64,000 nt of DNA from Candidatus Marispirochaeta associata (GTDB lineage Bacteria; Spirochaetota; Spirochaetia; JC444; Marispirochaetaceae): assembly GCA_001749745.1 (NCBI GenBank), contig JWTM01000424.1, positions 434,001 through 498,000 of the forward strand, written 5' to 3'. The notes beneath the pieces were generated by a model that saw only the letters and a program-made list of their open reading frames with translations, was not told the origin of the DNA and searched no databases. Within the stretch, counting starts at the first letter, position 1, and the number at the start of each line of letters is the position of its first letter. Position numbers and translations under genes: made by a program. Below, one piece after another: positions 27,674-36,128 of this stretch.

Positions 27674-28198
27674 ATGAAAAGCAGTGCGTTCGCCGTGCTG
27701 CTGTTGATTCTTGTCTGTGCAACCCTTCACGGCGAGGACCCACCTCAATCTCTCACCTATTACATCGAGATGGATCAGCTCCTTTCAGTTCGGATTGGCT
27801 TAGATATGCCTATTAGCCAACGGAGCCGAGTGCATCTGGCCGGCGGAGGATCGCCCTGCGGATCCCCGCTCTTGAGCTATAGCGCGACCATCTCCCGGGC
27901 ATTGAGATCCCCTGACAAGCGGCATCAGCTTGATCTGGAGGCGGGGTTGCCCCTGGGCTATTTTAATCTCTGGGAAGGGGAGAGCGTCGATTGGGATCCC
28001 ATTATCGATGATCCGTTTGCAGGTTGGTTATGGGGCGGCGGCCTGCGCTGGGGACGCAAGTGTTCAGGTTGGACGTTGTCGGTTTTCGCCGGCGTTTGTG
28101 CCTTGTGGGAGTGGCAACGCGATTCCGGATGGAAGGGGCCTGAGCCGCTGCCGGTGATCAATCTTCGTCTTACGCGACATAAAAAACGGCCGGACTAA
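27674..28198 (+). CDS. Secreted protein of unknown family
   Basis: 174 residues. A signal peptide (FAVLLLILVCATLHG) precedes a beta-rich body with several amphipathic strands (YYIEMDQLLSVRIGLDMPIS, HQLDLEAGLPLGYFNLW, WTLSVFAGVCALWEW), suggesting a small outer-membrane or periplasmic protein. I recognise no family. A GGGAG lies further than usual from the ATG. Its last bases overlap the terminator of the convergent fasciclin gene. Confidence 0.6.
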   Translation: MKSSAFAVLLLILVCATLHGEDPPQSLTYYIEMDQLLSVRIGLDMPISQRSRVHLAGGGSPCGSPLLSYSATISRALRSPDKRHQLDLEAGLPLGYFNLWEGESVDWDPIIDDPFAGWLWGGGLRWGRKCSGWTLSVFAGVCALWEWQRDSGWKGPEPLPVINLRLTRHKKRPD

Positions 28199-28211
28199 AA
28201 ACGTCCGGCCG
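28181..28211 (-). terminator. Rho-independent terminator of the fasciclin gene
   Basis: Minus strand: a 9-bp GC-rich stem (28187-28195 with 28203-28211), seven-base loop, then six Ts (28181-28186). No T run follows on the plus strand, so it serves only the fasciclin gene. Confidence 0.85.
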
Positions 28212-28249
28212 AAAAACGGAGTGTATATATAGAATCCCTTAGCGTACGC

Positions 28250-28747
28250 TTACGGGAGGATAACCGTGTCGACTACGTGAATTACCCCATTAGAGGCTTC
28301 GATGTCGGTAATGATTACCTGTGCGTCATTAATATAGACATTACCCATGTCAACCTTGATCATTACATCTTCACCGTTGAGGGTGGTGGCGGAGTCAAGT
28401 TCAACCACATCCCCGGCCATTACGGCGCCTTCAACCACATGATAGAGAAGGATGTTGGTCAGCGCGGGGATATCCTCCAAGAGGGCGGCGACGGTGCCGT
28501 CCGGCAGCTTGGCGAAGGCATTATCGGTAGGTGCGAATACGGTGAAGGGACCATCGTTCGAGAGGGTCTCGACCAGACCGGCAGCGTCCAAAGCGGCGAC
28601 GAGGGTGGTAAACCGGCCATCCTCGACGGCGATCTCGGCTATGGAAGGCATTTCTGCCATCTCTGAAGATTTCTCGGGGGTGCTGGCACAGGATGCCAGG
28701 AAAAAAGCTGCTAAAATTACGGAAGCAAGCAGTATCTTCTTCATCAA
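28250..28747 (-). CDS. Fasciclin (FAS1) domain lipoprotein
   Basis: 165 residues. A lipoprotein leader with lipobox LASC is followed by one FAS1 domain: [45 protein letters not shown], and the closing [16 protein letters not shown]1 domains mediate adhesion or matrix contacts at the cell surface. AAGGAG lies six bases before the ATG and a terminator follows. It is divergent from a CarH-type light/B12 regulator, which may control it; single FAS1 proteins are recurrent in photo-oxidative stress responses of some bacteria. Confidence 0.92.
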   Translation of the reverse strand: MMKKILLASVILAAFFLASCASTPEKSSEMAEMPSIAEIAVEDGRFTTLVAALDAAGLVETLSNDGPFTVFAPTDNAFAKLPDGTVAALLEDIPALTNILLYHVVEGAVMAGDVVELDSATTLNGEDVMIKVDMGNVYINDAQVIITDIEASNGVIHVVDTVILP

Positions 28748-28848
28748 AAACTCCTTAAAAGCGTGTTCCTCATAATGAGGATGCTTAGAATATCAGTTAT
28801 TGCATAAATAAAGTAAAGGAAAACTTATACAAAAAGTGAAAAAATCCC

Positions 28849-28862
28849 TGTATACATTGACA
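28849..28862. promoter_or_regulatory. Candidate CarH operator overlapping a -35 box
   Basis: The palindrome TGTATACA (28849-28856) abuts TTGACA (28857-28862) in the gap between the fasciclin and MerR-B12 genes. TGTA-type half sites near a -35 box are typical of CarH/LitR operators. No good -10 follows at 17 bases on the plus strand, so which promoter is blocked remains open. Confidence 0.4.
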
Positions 28863-28891
28863 ATTGTTATGCAAAGAATGAAGATAGGGTC

Positions 28892-29785
28892 ATGAGTAAG
28901 GGATACTCTATAAAAACTGCGGCTCAGCTCAGCAATTTAACTCCCACAACTATTCGGACCTGGGAGAATCGCTATGGCCTTGTGAGTCCGCAGCGCAGCA
29001 ACGGCAACCAGCGTCTCTATTCCGACCGTGATATCGAGCGCCTGCAACTTCTAGCCCGTTGCGTGGAGGCTGGATATCGCATCGGTAGAATTGCCGAGGA
29101 GTCGAACGAGAGTTTGATCTCCCTTTTGAAGAAATCCGGGAGCGGGGGGAAGGCCGAAGGTTCTCCGAACCTGAAGATAGGGTTGGCGGAAGCGGAAGAG
29201 GCGGTGCTGGGCCTCGACGGCGCAGCGCTTGAGGATATCCTGGTCCGGGCGATTATCGACCATGGGCCGCTTATAGCGGTAGAGGCTCTGATTACGCCCT
29301 TAATGACCCGTCTCGGTCAAGGCTGGCACGAAGGGCGCTATCGCATATCCCACGAACATCTGGCGAGCGCAGTTGTCCGCACTGTGCTTGGGAACGAACT
29401 GCGTTCCCGGCAGAATCAGCAGGCCGAGTCGGTGGCGGTGGTTGCAACCCTCCCATCGCAGGCCCATGAGTTAGGGGCCCTGTCCGCCGGTTTAGCTGCC
29501 GCTACGGCCGGGTATCGGGTTCTCTATCTGGGAACCAATATGCCCGCCGATGAAATAGTGCATGCCGTCGAGGAGAGTAAGGCCCGGGTCCTACTCATTA
29601 GCATCGCCTTTCCCTCGGCTACCGCCACGATACGGCAGGAACTCGATACCATCCGTCGCTATATCCCGGACCATTGCCGCCTCTACTTGGGCGGCCCTTC
29701 GGCCCGCTTCTTCGGGGAAAACGAGGATTCAATCCTCGATGATAGCCTTACCACGTTGGCGGAGACGCTGGCGTCTTCCGGCTAA
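28892..29785 (+). CDS. MerR-family regulator with B12-binding photoreceptor domain (CarH/LitR type)
   Basis: 297 residues. Residues 5-75 are a MerR helix-turn-helix (YSIKTAAQLSNLTPTTIRTW). Residues about 95-175 are the four-helix cap and carry W145, E155 and H156, exactly the W-x9-E-H motif that marks light-sensing adenosylcobalamin receptors. Residues about 180-290 are the Rossmann B12 domain with the lower axial ligand His192 in QAHELG. In CarH, dark tetramers with AdoB12 repress and light releases them. The nearest target is the divergent fasciclin gene and the regulator itself. Confidence 0.9.
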   Translation: MSKGYSIKTAAQLSNLTPTTIRTWENRYGLVSPQRSNGNQRLYSDRDIERLQLLARCVEAGYRIGRIAEESNESLISLLKKSGSGGKAEGSPNLKIGLAEAEEAVLGLDGAALEDILVRAIIDHGPLIAVEALITPLMTRLGQGWHEGRYRISHEHLASAVVRTVLGNELRSRQNQQAESVAVVATLPSQAHELGALSAGLAAATAGYRVLYLGTNMPADEIVHAVEESKARVLLISIAFPSATATIRQELDTIRRYIPDHCRLYLGGPSARFFGENEDSILDDSLTTLAETLASSG

Positions 29786-29803
29786 GACGAATAAAGAGTT
29801 TCC

Positions 29804-29836
29804 TTGACATTCAGGAATGGTAGCAATATGATACCA
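29804..29836 (+). promoter_or_regulatory. Consensus promoter and autoregulatory operator of the toxin-antitoxin pair
   Basis: TTGACA (29804-29809), 17 bases, TATGAT (29827-29832). The ATG follows six bases later, so the message is leaderless. The inverted repeat TGGTA-N9-TACCA (29818-29822 and 29832-29836) is centred on the -10, where binding of the antitoxin would block transcription. Confidence 0.7.
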
Positions 29837-29838
29837 GT

Positions 29839-30066
29839 ATGAAATCGCTACACATTCGGGATATCGATCCTGGGCTAGTACGGAAGATTAAAATACTTGC
29901 CGCCTTGCATCATCGCTCCATGCAGGGAGAGCTGAAAGCTATTATTGAAGACGCTGCAAAAAAGGTCCCGGAAAGCTCCGACACGGCAGACCTGGATATC
30001 ATCTCGGTCCGTACCGGCAATACGGATGCCTGGAAGCGGGAAGATATCTATGACGATGCGCGGTAA
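29839..30066 (+). CDS. Ribbon-helix-helix antitoxin, FitA/VapB type
   Basis: 75 residues. The first ~45 are a ribbon-helix-helix DNA-binding unit (KSLHIRDIDPGLVRKIKILA, then HRSMQGELKAII) as in FitA-like plasmid-stabilisation antitoxins; the acidic, disordered tail (WKREDIYDDAR) would bind the toxin. The gene overlaps the toxin start by 17 bases. The promoter places transcription start at or next to this ATG. It represses its own operon, probably as a complex with the toxin. Confidence 0.85.
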   Translation: MKSLHIRDIDPGLVRKIKILAALHHRSMQGELKAIIEDAAKKVPESSDTADLDIISVRTGNTDAWKREDIYDDAR

Positions 30067-30514
30067 GTCCATTTTTCTAGATACCAATATTCTACTCAGC
30101 GCAAGCGACCGGGGGCGATCCGCTTTTGCCGACTGCAGGCAGATTTTTTCCAATGCATTCGAAAGAGGATACCATCTCTATATCGGCCCCCAGATCATCA
30201 GGGAATACTTGGTCGTCGCAACGCGCCCGGTTGATGTTAACGGATTGGGGCTTACGATGAGAGATGCGCTACATAATATTGAGCAATTCCGACGCCGAGC
30301 GCTTATAGCAGGAGAAACAGAGGAGGTTTTGGAAAATCTTCTTGCTCTTATTACCAACTATTCCATCACAGGAAAACGTATACATGATGCAAATATCATC
30401 GCATTAATGACCGAGCACAACATCAGCCGTATAGTAACCCTGAATGTTGATGATTTCAAAATCTTTTCTGGTATAGAGATATTCACACCCCAAGATTTAA
30501 TCGACCTCGGGTAG
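30050..30514 (+). CDS. PIN-domain ribonuclease toxin, VapC type
   Basis: 154 residues. PIN-domain acidic residues lie in IFLDTNILL near the N-terminus, a Glu in IIREYLVV, an Asp in HDANIIALM and the final NVDDFK. VapC toxins cut tRNA or rRNA until bound by the antitoxin. Start at 30050 inside the antitoxin gene; an in-frame ATG two codons further on is possible. Base composition falls in the second half (about 40 percent GC by eye, much lower than the flanking genes), which suggests recent acquisition. Confidence 0.85.
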   Translation: MTMRGKSIFLDTNILLSASDRGRSAFADCRQIFSNAFERGYHLYIGPQIIREYLVVATRPVDVNGLGLTMRDALHNIEQFRRRALIAGETEEVLENLLALITNYSITGKRIHDANIIALMTEHNISRIVTLNVDDFKIFSGIEIFTPQDLIDLG

Positions 30515-30549
30515 TTCTTTACACAGTTAGAACCGACTCGAATAAAATT

Positions 30550-33366
30550 CTATAAATTCTCCTCAACCTTTGTAAGCTGATCGAGAATACCCTGGAGTTC
30601 CTCCAAAGCCCTGCCGGCTCGTGTGAATTCTCCCTCAGCCGTTGCCTCCCGGTAGTCGGCGAATGCCTCGGCAGCCCGGTCGATGAGGGCCGGGGCTCCA
30701 TTGTCGCCGCTTGGTCCGCTCGCTTCCGCGGACGTGCCGGCTCCGGAGGGGGGGGCTCCATCCAAGAGGCCTTTCAATGCTCCTTCTAAGGTTTCAGCGT
30801 AGGAGAGGGTGTCGTTGTGCATAAGCACTACCATCCTTAACTCCGGGTAGGCTGCGGTCTCCGATTGCAGATAAATCGGTTCAACGTAGAGCAGGGTTCC
30901 GTCGAGGGGCAGAACCAGGACGTTTCCCCGGATTACATTCGAGCCGCGCTGATCCCAGAGAGAGAGCTGTCCGGAAAGATAGCTGTCCTGATCGATCTTG
31001 GTCTCTACCTGCTGGGGACCGAGGATGCGCTGCTCCTTGGGGAACTTGTAGGCGATAAACTCGCCGTAGTTTTCCGGATCGCTGACCCCGGCGATCCAGC
31101 CTATCAGCACCTGCTTATTCTTCGGAGTATAAGGGAGCATACTGATAAACTCCGGGCGATCCGATCCGGGACGTTCCCACATGACATAGTAGGGTTCGAC
31201 CGGCTCAACCTGGTCATAGTATTTCTCCGTCGCCCTGACCCAGAGATCCTCCTGGTTGTAGAAGACCTCGGGATCGGTCATATGGTATTTTGCGTAGACC
31301 TCGCCTTGGATGAGCAGAAAGTCCGCCGGATAGCGAACATGGCGTTTCAACCCGGCGGGCATCTCCTCCCTGGATGAGAATAGATCGGGGTATATGCTCT
31401 GCCAGACCCGGATGATCGGATCTTCCTCCTCATAGACGTAGAAATCGATGTCTCCGTTATAGGGATCGACGACTATCTTTACCGCGTTGCGCGCATAGTT
31501 CACCTCTCCTTCGAGGGGCTGCGAACCGGAGATATTAGCCCCGTTAAAATGTTCGCTGTAGGGATAGGATGCGCTCGAGGTATAGGCGTCGATAATCCAG
31601 TGGAGTTCCCCGTCGACCAGAACGATGTAGGGATCGCGGTCGAGACGCAGAAATGGCGCCACCTCGGCCACCCGTTCTTTAATACTGCGTCTAAACATGA
31701 TTCTACTCTCCCGATCGGGATAGTTCGAGAAGAGGAGTTTGGTCCCGCCGTAGCGGAAGCCGAAGAGGAATTTACGGAAGAAGTTGGAGATCTCGACCCC
31801 TCCGTCGCCCTCGTAGTTCACATACCTGTTGGCATCCCCTTCGGGGTAGTCGAATTCCCTCTCCTGACTATTGACGATGACAAAGGAGTCGGTGGTCTCA
31901 CCGTAGTAGATCTCCGGTCGCTCCACTGTAAGGGACTCCCGCTCCGCAACAGGCGGAATATCACGGATCAGGAGGTTGGGCAGCCCGGTCTCGGTAAATT
32001 CATTGACCGTGTTCATGGCAATTCCGTAGCCGTGGGTATATTTAAAACGGCGGTTGACGAAGTTCTGGCTCTGGGCGGGCAGGTTTTCGGTCTGCATCTC
32101 CCGGGCGGCCACCATCACCGAGCGGGTACGTCCGTCGATCCGGTAGCGGTCTACATCGATGTCGCCGAACTCATAATAGAGGCGGATCTCCTGAAATTGT
32201 TCATAGACCGAGGCTAGGGCGCGCCAATCCCAGAGCCTGGTGTTGTCGATAATCCCCCGATTCTTCTCCACCATAGCGGAGGTGAATTCCTCGCCCACCG
32301 GAAACTCCTCTTCCTTGATATCGTCGAGTTTAAACGCCGATCGGGTAAAACGGATATTATGTTCGATATAGGGACGCTCGTAGGTTATTTCGTTCGGGGC
32401 GACTAAAAGGGATTGGAAGAGCCAGGGGGTAATGCCCAGGGAGAGCACCCACAGGGTGACTACCAAGCCTCCAACCGAGGCGATCTGCTTGTAGGATGCC
32501 GGGAACTGCTTGGGAAGGATTTTTCCGCCCAGAGCTCCGAGTTTCCGCCTTAGGCCGGGAATAATAATCACCACGGCACCGAGTAGGGCGACCAGAGCGG
32601 CGACGCTCAGGGCGGGTAGGCGAACATGGTGATCGGTCCAACCCGGCCCGCTTACGACTCCGCCGTATGATGTGAGGAGCTGATAGCGATTCAGGAGCTT
32701 CCCCGCCGCCAGTACGATCAGGAATATGCTTCCCGCCGTAAACAGACCTCTGGCGGAGCTTGGGCCTCCTCCTTCGGGCTGGGACTCGTCATCCTCGGCC
32801 TCCCGGATCCGACCCTTCATTAAGAGCCGCCCCCGGGGATGGGCCGAAACGAAACCCGCCGCCAGGGTAAGCAGAGAGATGCTGAACAGCAGCCCGTAGA
32901 GGGCTTCTAAAAAGGGGAGACTGAACAGATAGAAGCCGATGTCCATATTGAGGATCGGGTCGGCTATACCCGTTGTGCTGCGGTGAATAAAGCGCAGGGC
33001 TGTCTGCCATGCGCCCAGACCCTGGACTCCGCCTAAAAGCGCGGCTACGGTTATCAGGCTGATTCTGCTCAGCCTGTGCATGGAGGGGATGCTGAATGAG
33101 TAGAGGAGGGTGAAGAGCAGCCCTAATGTCAGGAATGCCCCCCCGGTCAGTAAACGGGCGAAGAACTCGGTCCAGAATCGCGATGCGAAGCCGAGGGAAT
33201 CGAACCAGAGTTTCTCGCTCCAGAAACCCATGAACCAAGAGAAGATGAGCAGACCTGCCAAGAGTAGCGAGCCCAAGAGGCTGCGTATTCGTCCCTGCGA
33301 TCGAACACCGGTGAATATGAGTAAGCCGCTAGCGGCGGCGATGATCAGGAATAACAGAAGATACAT
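30550..33366 (-). CDS. UPF0182 family large membrane protein
   Basis: 938 residues. About seven membrane helices occupy the first ~320 residues (including WFMGFWSEKLWFDSLGF, a UPF0182 hallmark), then a ~550-residue extracytoplasmic part with the conserved YGIAMNTVNEF, YYGETTDSFVIVNSQEREFD and LWDQRGSNVIRGN stretches, and a C-terminal Pro/Gly/Ala-rich linker plus helix. The family is common in actinobacteria, cyanobacteria and spirochaetes, and its function is unknown. AAGGATCC precedes the ATG. It follows the rhodanese gene on the same strand, 37 bases downstream of that gene's stop. Confidence 0.93.
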   Translation of the reverse strand: MYLLLFLIIAAASGLLIFTGVRSQGRIRSLLGSLLLAGLLIFSWFMGFWSEKLWFDSLGFASRFWTEFFARLLTGGAFLTLGLLFTLLYSFSIPSMHRLSRISLITVAALLGGVQGLGAWQTALRFIHRSTTGIADPILNMDIGFYLFSLPFLEALYGLLFSISLLTLAAGFVSAHPRGRLLMKGRIREAEDDESQPEGGGPSSARGLFTAGSIFLIVLAAGKLLNRYQLLTSYGGVVSGPGWTDHHVRLPALSVAALVALLGAVVIIIPGLRRKLGALGGKILPKQFPASYKQIASVGGLVVTLWVLSLGITPWLFQSLLVAPNEITYERPYIEHNIRFTRSAFKLDDIKEEEFPVGEEFTSAMVEKNRGIIDNTRLWDWRALASVYEQFQEIRLYYEFGDIDVDRYRIDGRTRSVMVAAREMQTENLPAQSQNFVNRRFKYTHGYGIAMNTVNEFTETGLPNLLIRDIPPVAERESLTVERPEIYYGETTDSFVIVNSQEREFDYPEGDANRYVNYEGDGGVEISNFFRKFLFGFRYGGTKLLFSNYPDRESRIMFRRSIKERVAEVAPFLRLDRDPYIVLVDGELHWIIDAYTSSASYPYSEHFNGANISGSQPLEGEVNYARNAVKIVVDPYNGDIDFYVYEEEDPIIRVWQSIYPDLFSSREEMPAGLKRHVRYPADFLLIQGEVYAKYHMTDPEVFYNQEDLWVRATEKYYDQVEPVEPYYVMWERPGSDRPEFISMLPYTPKNKQVLIGWIAGVSDPENYGEFIAYKFPKEQRILGPQQVETKIDQDSYLSGQLSLWDQRGSNVIRGNVLVLPLDGTLLYVEPIYLQSETAAYPELRMVVLMHNDTLSYAETLEGALKGLLDGAPPSGAGTSAEASGPSGDNGAPALIDRAAEAFADYREATAEGEFTRAGRALEELQGILDQLTKVEENL

Positions 33367-33403
33367 AGAGGATCCTTATTGGTTAGTCGAGTGGGCGGGG
33401 ACT

Positions 33404-33736
33404 TTAGGCTTCGGCGCCTTCCATAGGATAGCCGGCATCCTGCCAAGCCTTCTTTCCGCCTTCAAAGTCGTAAACATTGGTGTAGCCCAAGGAATCGAGC
33501 TTCTCCGCGGCGATAGGGCTCGCCTTGCATGCGGTATCGGCGCAGTAGACGACGATAACATCCTCTTTGGAAAAACGTTTATTGGCCTCCTTGGCTATCT
33601 GGCCGAATTGAATATGTTCCGCTCCCTTGATATGGAGCCGATTGAATTCTTTCTCTGCCAGGACCTCGACCAGATGGAAATCTTCACCAGCATCGAGTTT
33701 CTTTTTCAGGGTGTCTCTATCGATCGTGGCGTACAT
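33404..33736 (-). CDS. Single-domain rhodanese-like sulfurtransferase
   Basis: 110 residues, one rhodanese domain: FHLVEVLAEKEFNRLHIKGA, then the active loop VVYCADTACKAS, and LGYTNVYDFEGGKKAWQDAG. The catalytic Cys is probably the second one (TACKAS), in the six-residue loop. It transfers sulfane sulfur or acts in cyanide/thiosulfate handling. Start set at 33736 (MYATIDRD) because GGAGG lies five bases upstream; four more codons are open upstream. Confidence 0.9.
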   Translation of the reverse strand: MYATIDRDTLKKKLDAGEDFHLVEVLAEKEFNRLHIKGAEHIQFGQIAKEANKRFSKEDVIVVYCADTACKASPIAAEKLDSLGYTNVYDFEGGKKAWQDAGYPMEGAEA

Positions 33737-33858
33737 ATTTACCTCCAAAAAGCTTTGTGTACTACAAAAAACCTACTAATACGGTGGCGGATGATCAAAT
33801 CGAGGAGACAGAGGGTTTGATGGTACTTGTCACTTGAATCATTCGCATATGCGGGGGG

Positions 33859-34125
33859 ATGATAGCCGTGTTGCACGGACAGGGCGTCTACACCGATGAG
33901 TCTACCCCTTTATTGACTAAACTCCACCGCTGGCGGGTCGCGCAAGGCTTGCGCCATGTGGCGATCGTGCATTCCGCCGATTCCCTCGCAAGCCGGAGCA
34001 TCACCGAGTTTCAATTCGATTCTATCTACGAGGGTGAACCGGGCAATCTGTCGATTAGCCGCTACTTTGAAACAGAAGCAGAGGCTTGGAAGTGGCTGGA
34101 GGAGTTGGGGTACTGTAAATTCTAG
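33859..34125 (+). CDS. Small protein resembling the C-terminal part of SpoIIAA-like/STAS-fold proteins
   Basis: 88 residues. The pattern VAIVHSADSLASRSITEFQF ... YFETEAEAWKWLEEL matches the last two strands and helix of short cytoplasmic SpoIIAA-like (STAS-fold) proteins that usually reach about 125 residues. It is thus either a shortened member or a fragment that has lost its first strands. A GGGGGG lies just before the ATG. It is transcribed away from the rhodanese gene. Function unknown. Confidence 0.5.
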   Translation: MIAVLHGQGVYTDESTPLLTKLHRWRVAQGLRHVAIVHSADSLASRSITEFQFDSIYEGEPGNLSISRYFETEAEAWKWLEELGYCKF

Positions 34126-34141
34126 CTCAGACTTGTCCGAT

Positions 34142-34597
34142 TCAGTCGAGTAAAACCTTCACTACCGCCTTTTTAACCGGGCTGCGGCCGCCTGCGGCTA
34201 TCTTCGGTGCGTGGGCGTCCCTGGGGAAGAAGACGGCGAAATCGCCGGCGCTCATCAGACAGTCCGTACCTGGGGCGAGATCGAAGAACCCTGCGTCCTT
34301 GGTCTCGTCGTAGGGCGCGGCGACCGTGAGTCCGGCGCTATCGGCATAACGGATAATTTCGCTCCCTTCGACGATATACTGTATGTCGATATAGCGGGCA
34401 TGGTTCTCGTATTTCTGGGTCGATGCATCGACCGTCTCGTAGATCTGATGCAGCACAAAGAGCTCCTTACCCTCAAGCTCTATCCGTTCCTCATGGAACC
34501 CTTCGGTCGATAGCGCGGCAAGGTATTCGAGTCCCTTCGCTATCCGGGGAGATATGTTTTCATAGAGTTCTCGGTTCTCGATTCTATCCAGGATCAT
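34142..34597 (-). CDS. YhcH/YjgK/YiaL (EbgC-like) family protein
   Basis: About 151 residues of the DUF386 cupin-like family. Signatures are EERIELEGKELFVLHQIYET, YENHARYIDIQYIVEGSEII and the metal-site region GDFAVFFPRDAHAPKIA. Members include EbgC and YiaL and are linked to sugar catabolism (anomerase or lyase-associated). The ATG at 34597 has GGAGG six bases upstream; the frame is open 22 codons further but without a ribosome site. It lies 58 bases downstream of the GGDEF gene. Confidence 0.88.
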   Translation of the reverse strand: MILDRIENRELYENISPRIAKGLEYLAALSTEGFHEERIELEGKELFVLHQIYETVDASTQKYENHARYIDIQYIVEGSEIIRYADSAGLTVAAPYDETKDAGFFDLAPGTDCLMSAGDFAVFFPRDAHAPKIAAGGRSPVKKAVVKVLLD

Positions 34598-34655
34598 GCG
34601 GTTCCTCCATTGTTTTGGCAATGCTATATGCTTTTCGTTTATATCACATTGCGGA

Positions 34656-36128
34656 TCACTCAATCACCACCCGATTCCGCCCCTCCTCCTTGGCGCGGTA
34701 AAGGGCCCGGTCGGCTCTTTCCAGTATGCTGGCGGCGGAATCATCCTTTCTGAACTCACTTATACCGAAACTGCCGGTTAGTTTTATCCCGTTTTCCGGT
34801 TTAGCACCCTGGATCACCTTGCGCAGTTTCTCGACGAATGCGCTGCTCTTATCAAGCCCGGTATTGGGACAGATAATCAGGAACTCTTCGCCGCCCCATC
34901 TGCCGATATGATCGCTGGAGCGACTGTTGGCGCCAAGGAGTCCGCCGATTATTTTAAGTACAGCGTCGCCCGTTTGATGACCATAGGTGTCGTTAACGGA
35001 TTTAAAATGGTCGATGTCGAGAATCGCAAGAGTCATATTCAAGTCGAGCTTGTTGCAGCGCTCAACTTCGGATTTTAGTATCAGATCCATGGTGCGTCGG
35101 TTGTTAAGACCAGTCAGGGTATCCTTACTGGCTATTTGTTCTATATGTGAGATATCGGTCTCGATAACCGAAAGTAGCTCAAGAATGGATGAAATAATCT
35201 TATCCGCCTCGGTCGATTTGGTGGTATCGATCCGGGACAATTGTTTTTGCAGCTTTTTCAGGTTTTGGTTCTCTTCCGAATAGCTGAGAAGCGCCGTTGC
35301 CATGCGGGTGTAGGGTTGGAACTGTAATCGCAATACCAATATCAGCGCTGCTATTACGCTCAACGCGGTTACAATGCTCGCTATTATCAAGCGTTGTTCC
35401 AAGATCTTAAGAGACCGGTAGTTCTCGCCGAGCGCAAAGGAGAGTTCGAAAAGACGGAGAAAAGCTTGTTCCGTGTTTTCATCTCCAATGGCGGCGGTAA
35501 AATGGATCTCGCTACCCGGTAGGGCACTGCTTATGACCGTATCGTTCTGTCGGTATGTTAAATATAAGTCGGATCTATGCCGAGTCAGCTCGCGGAGCAG
35601 GTCCGGAGTTATTCTGACGGCGACAATGGCTACCCCCAGCGGAAGGTCGGTATATTTATCGATCCGTCTGGCGGCTACAAGGTGGTGATGCTCATCAAGC
35701 ACTGCTGTTCCAAGATATATCTCTGATTCCACCGCCTTTTTGAAGTAGTGCATCTCTCGAAGCATATCGCCGAAGCGGAACTCATCCGGAGCCCTGGAGA
35801 TCACAATGCCGTTCTGGTCGGTAAAGATAACTGTATCGAATTTACCGATAAAGCTTGAGCTCCAGTCATAAAGAATTTCGTTGTCGGCCCGTTCCAAGGC
35901 ATTGCGTATTTCGCGGGGGCGGGAGAGGTTTATAGAGGCATAGTCCATATCCCGCATCAGATTCAATAGGTTTCGCTCCACATCTGTAAGGTCGGAAGCA
36001 CGATCATCCGCCATTGAATACTCGAGTTTAGTTATGATGCGCTGGATGCTCAGGAGCTGGACCAGAGTGATGATTAAAAAAGGTGTCAGTGTAATGAGAA
36101 GCAGCTTAGTCCGTAGCGTCATTGTCAA
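34656..36128 (-). CDS. Membrane diguanylate cyclase coupled to a PhnD-like binding protein
   Basis: 490 residues. Helix near residues 8-28, a ~220-residue extracytoplasmic sensor part (TVIFTDQNGIVISRAPDEFR, RRIDKYTDLPLGVAIVAVRI, CACHE-like), a second helix (SVIAALILVLRL), a HAMP-length linker and a GGDEF domain with active site RWGGEEF and inhibitory site RSSD five residues before it. It makes c-di-GMP. Its ATG directly follows the stop codon of the preceding binding-protein gene, so the two are translated together, which suggests that the binding protein delivers the signal to this sensor. Confidence 0.92.
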   Translation of the reverse strand: MTMTLRTKLLLITLTPFLIITLVQLLSIQRIITKLEYSMADDRASDLTDVERNLLNLMRDMDYASINLSRPREIRNALERADNEILYDWSSSFIGKFDTVIFTDQNGIVISRAPDEFRFGDMLREMHYFKKAVESEIYLGTAVLDEHHHLVAARRIDKYTDLPLGVAIVAVRITPDLLRELTRHRSDLYLTYRQNDTVISSALPGSEIHFTAAIGDENTEQAFLRLFELSFALGENYRSLKILEQRLIIASIVTALSVIAALILVLRLQFQPYTRMATALLSYSEENQNLKKLQKQLSRIDTTKSTEADKIISSILELLSVIETDISHIEQIASKDTLTGLNNRRTMDLILKSEVERCNKLDLNMTLAILDIDHFKSVNDTYGHQTGDAVLKIIGGLLGANSRSSDHIGRWGGEEFLIICPNTGLDKSSAFVEKLRKVIQGAKPENGIKLTGSFGISEFRKDDSAASILERADRALYRAKEEGRNRVVIE

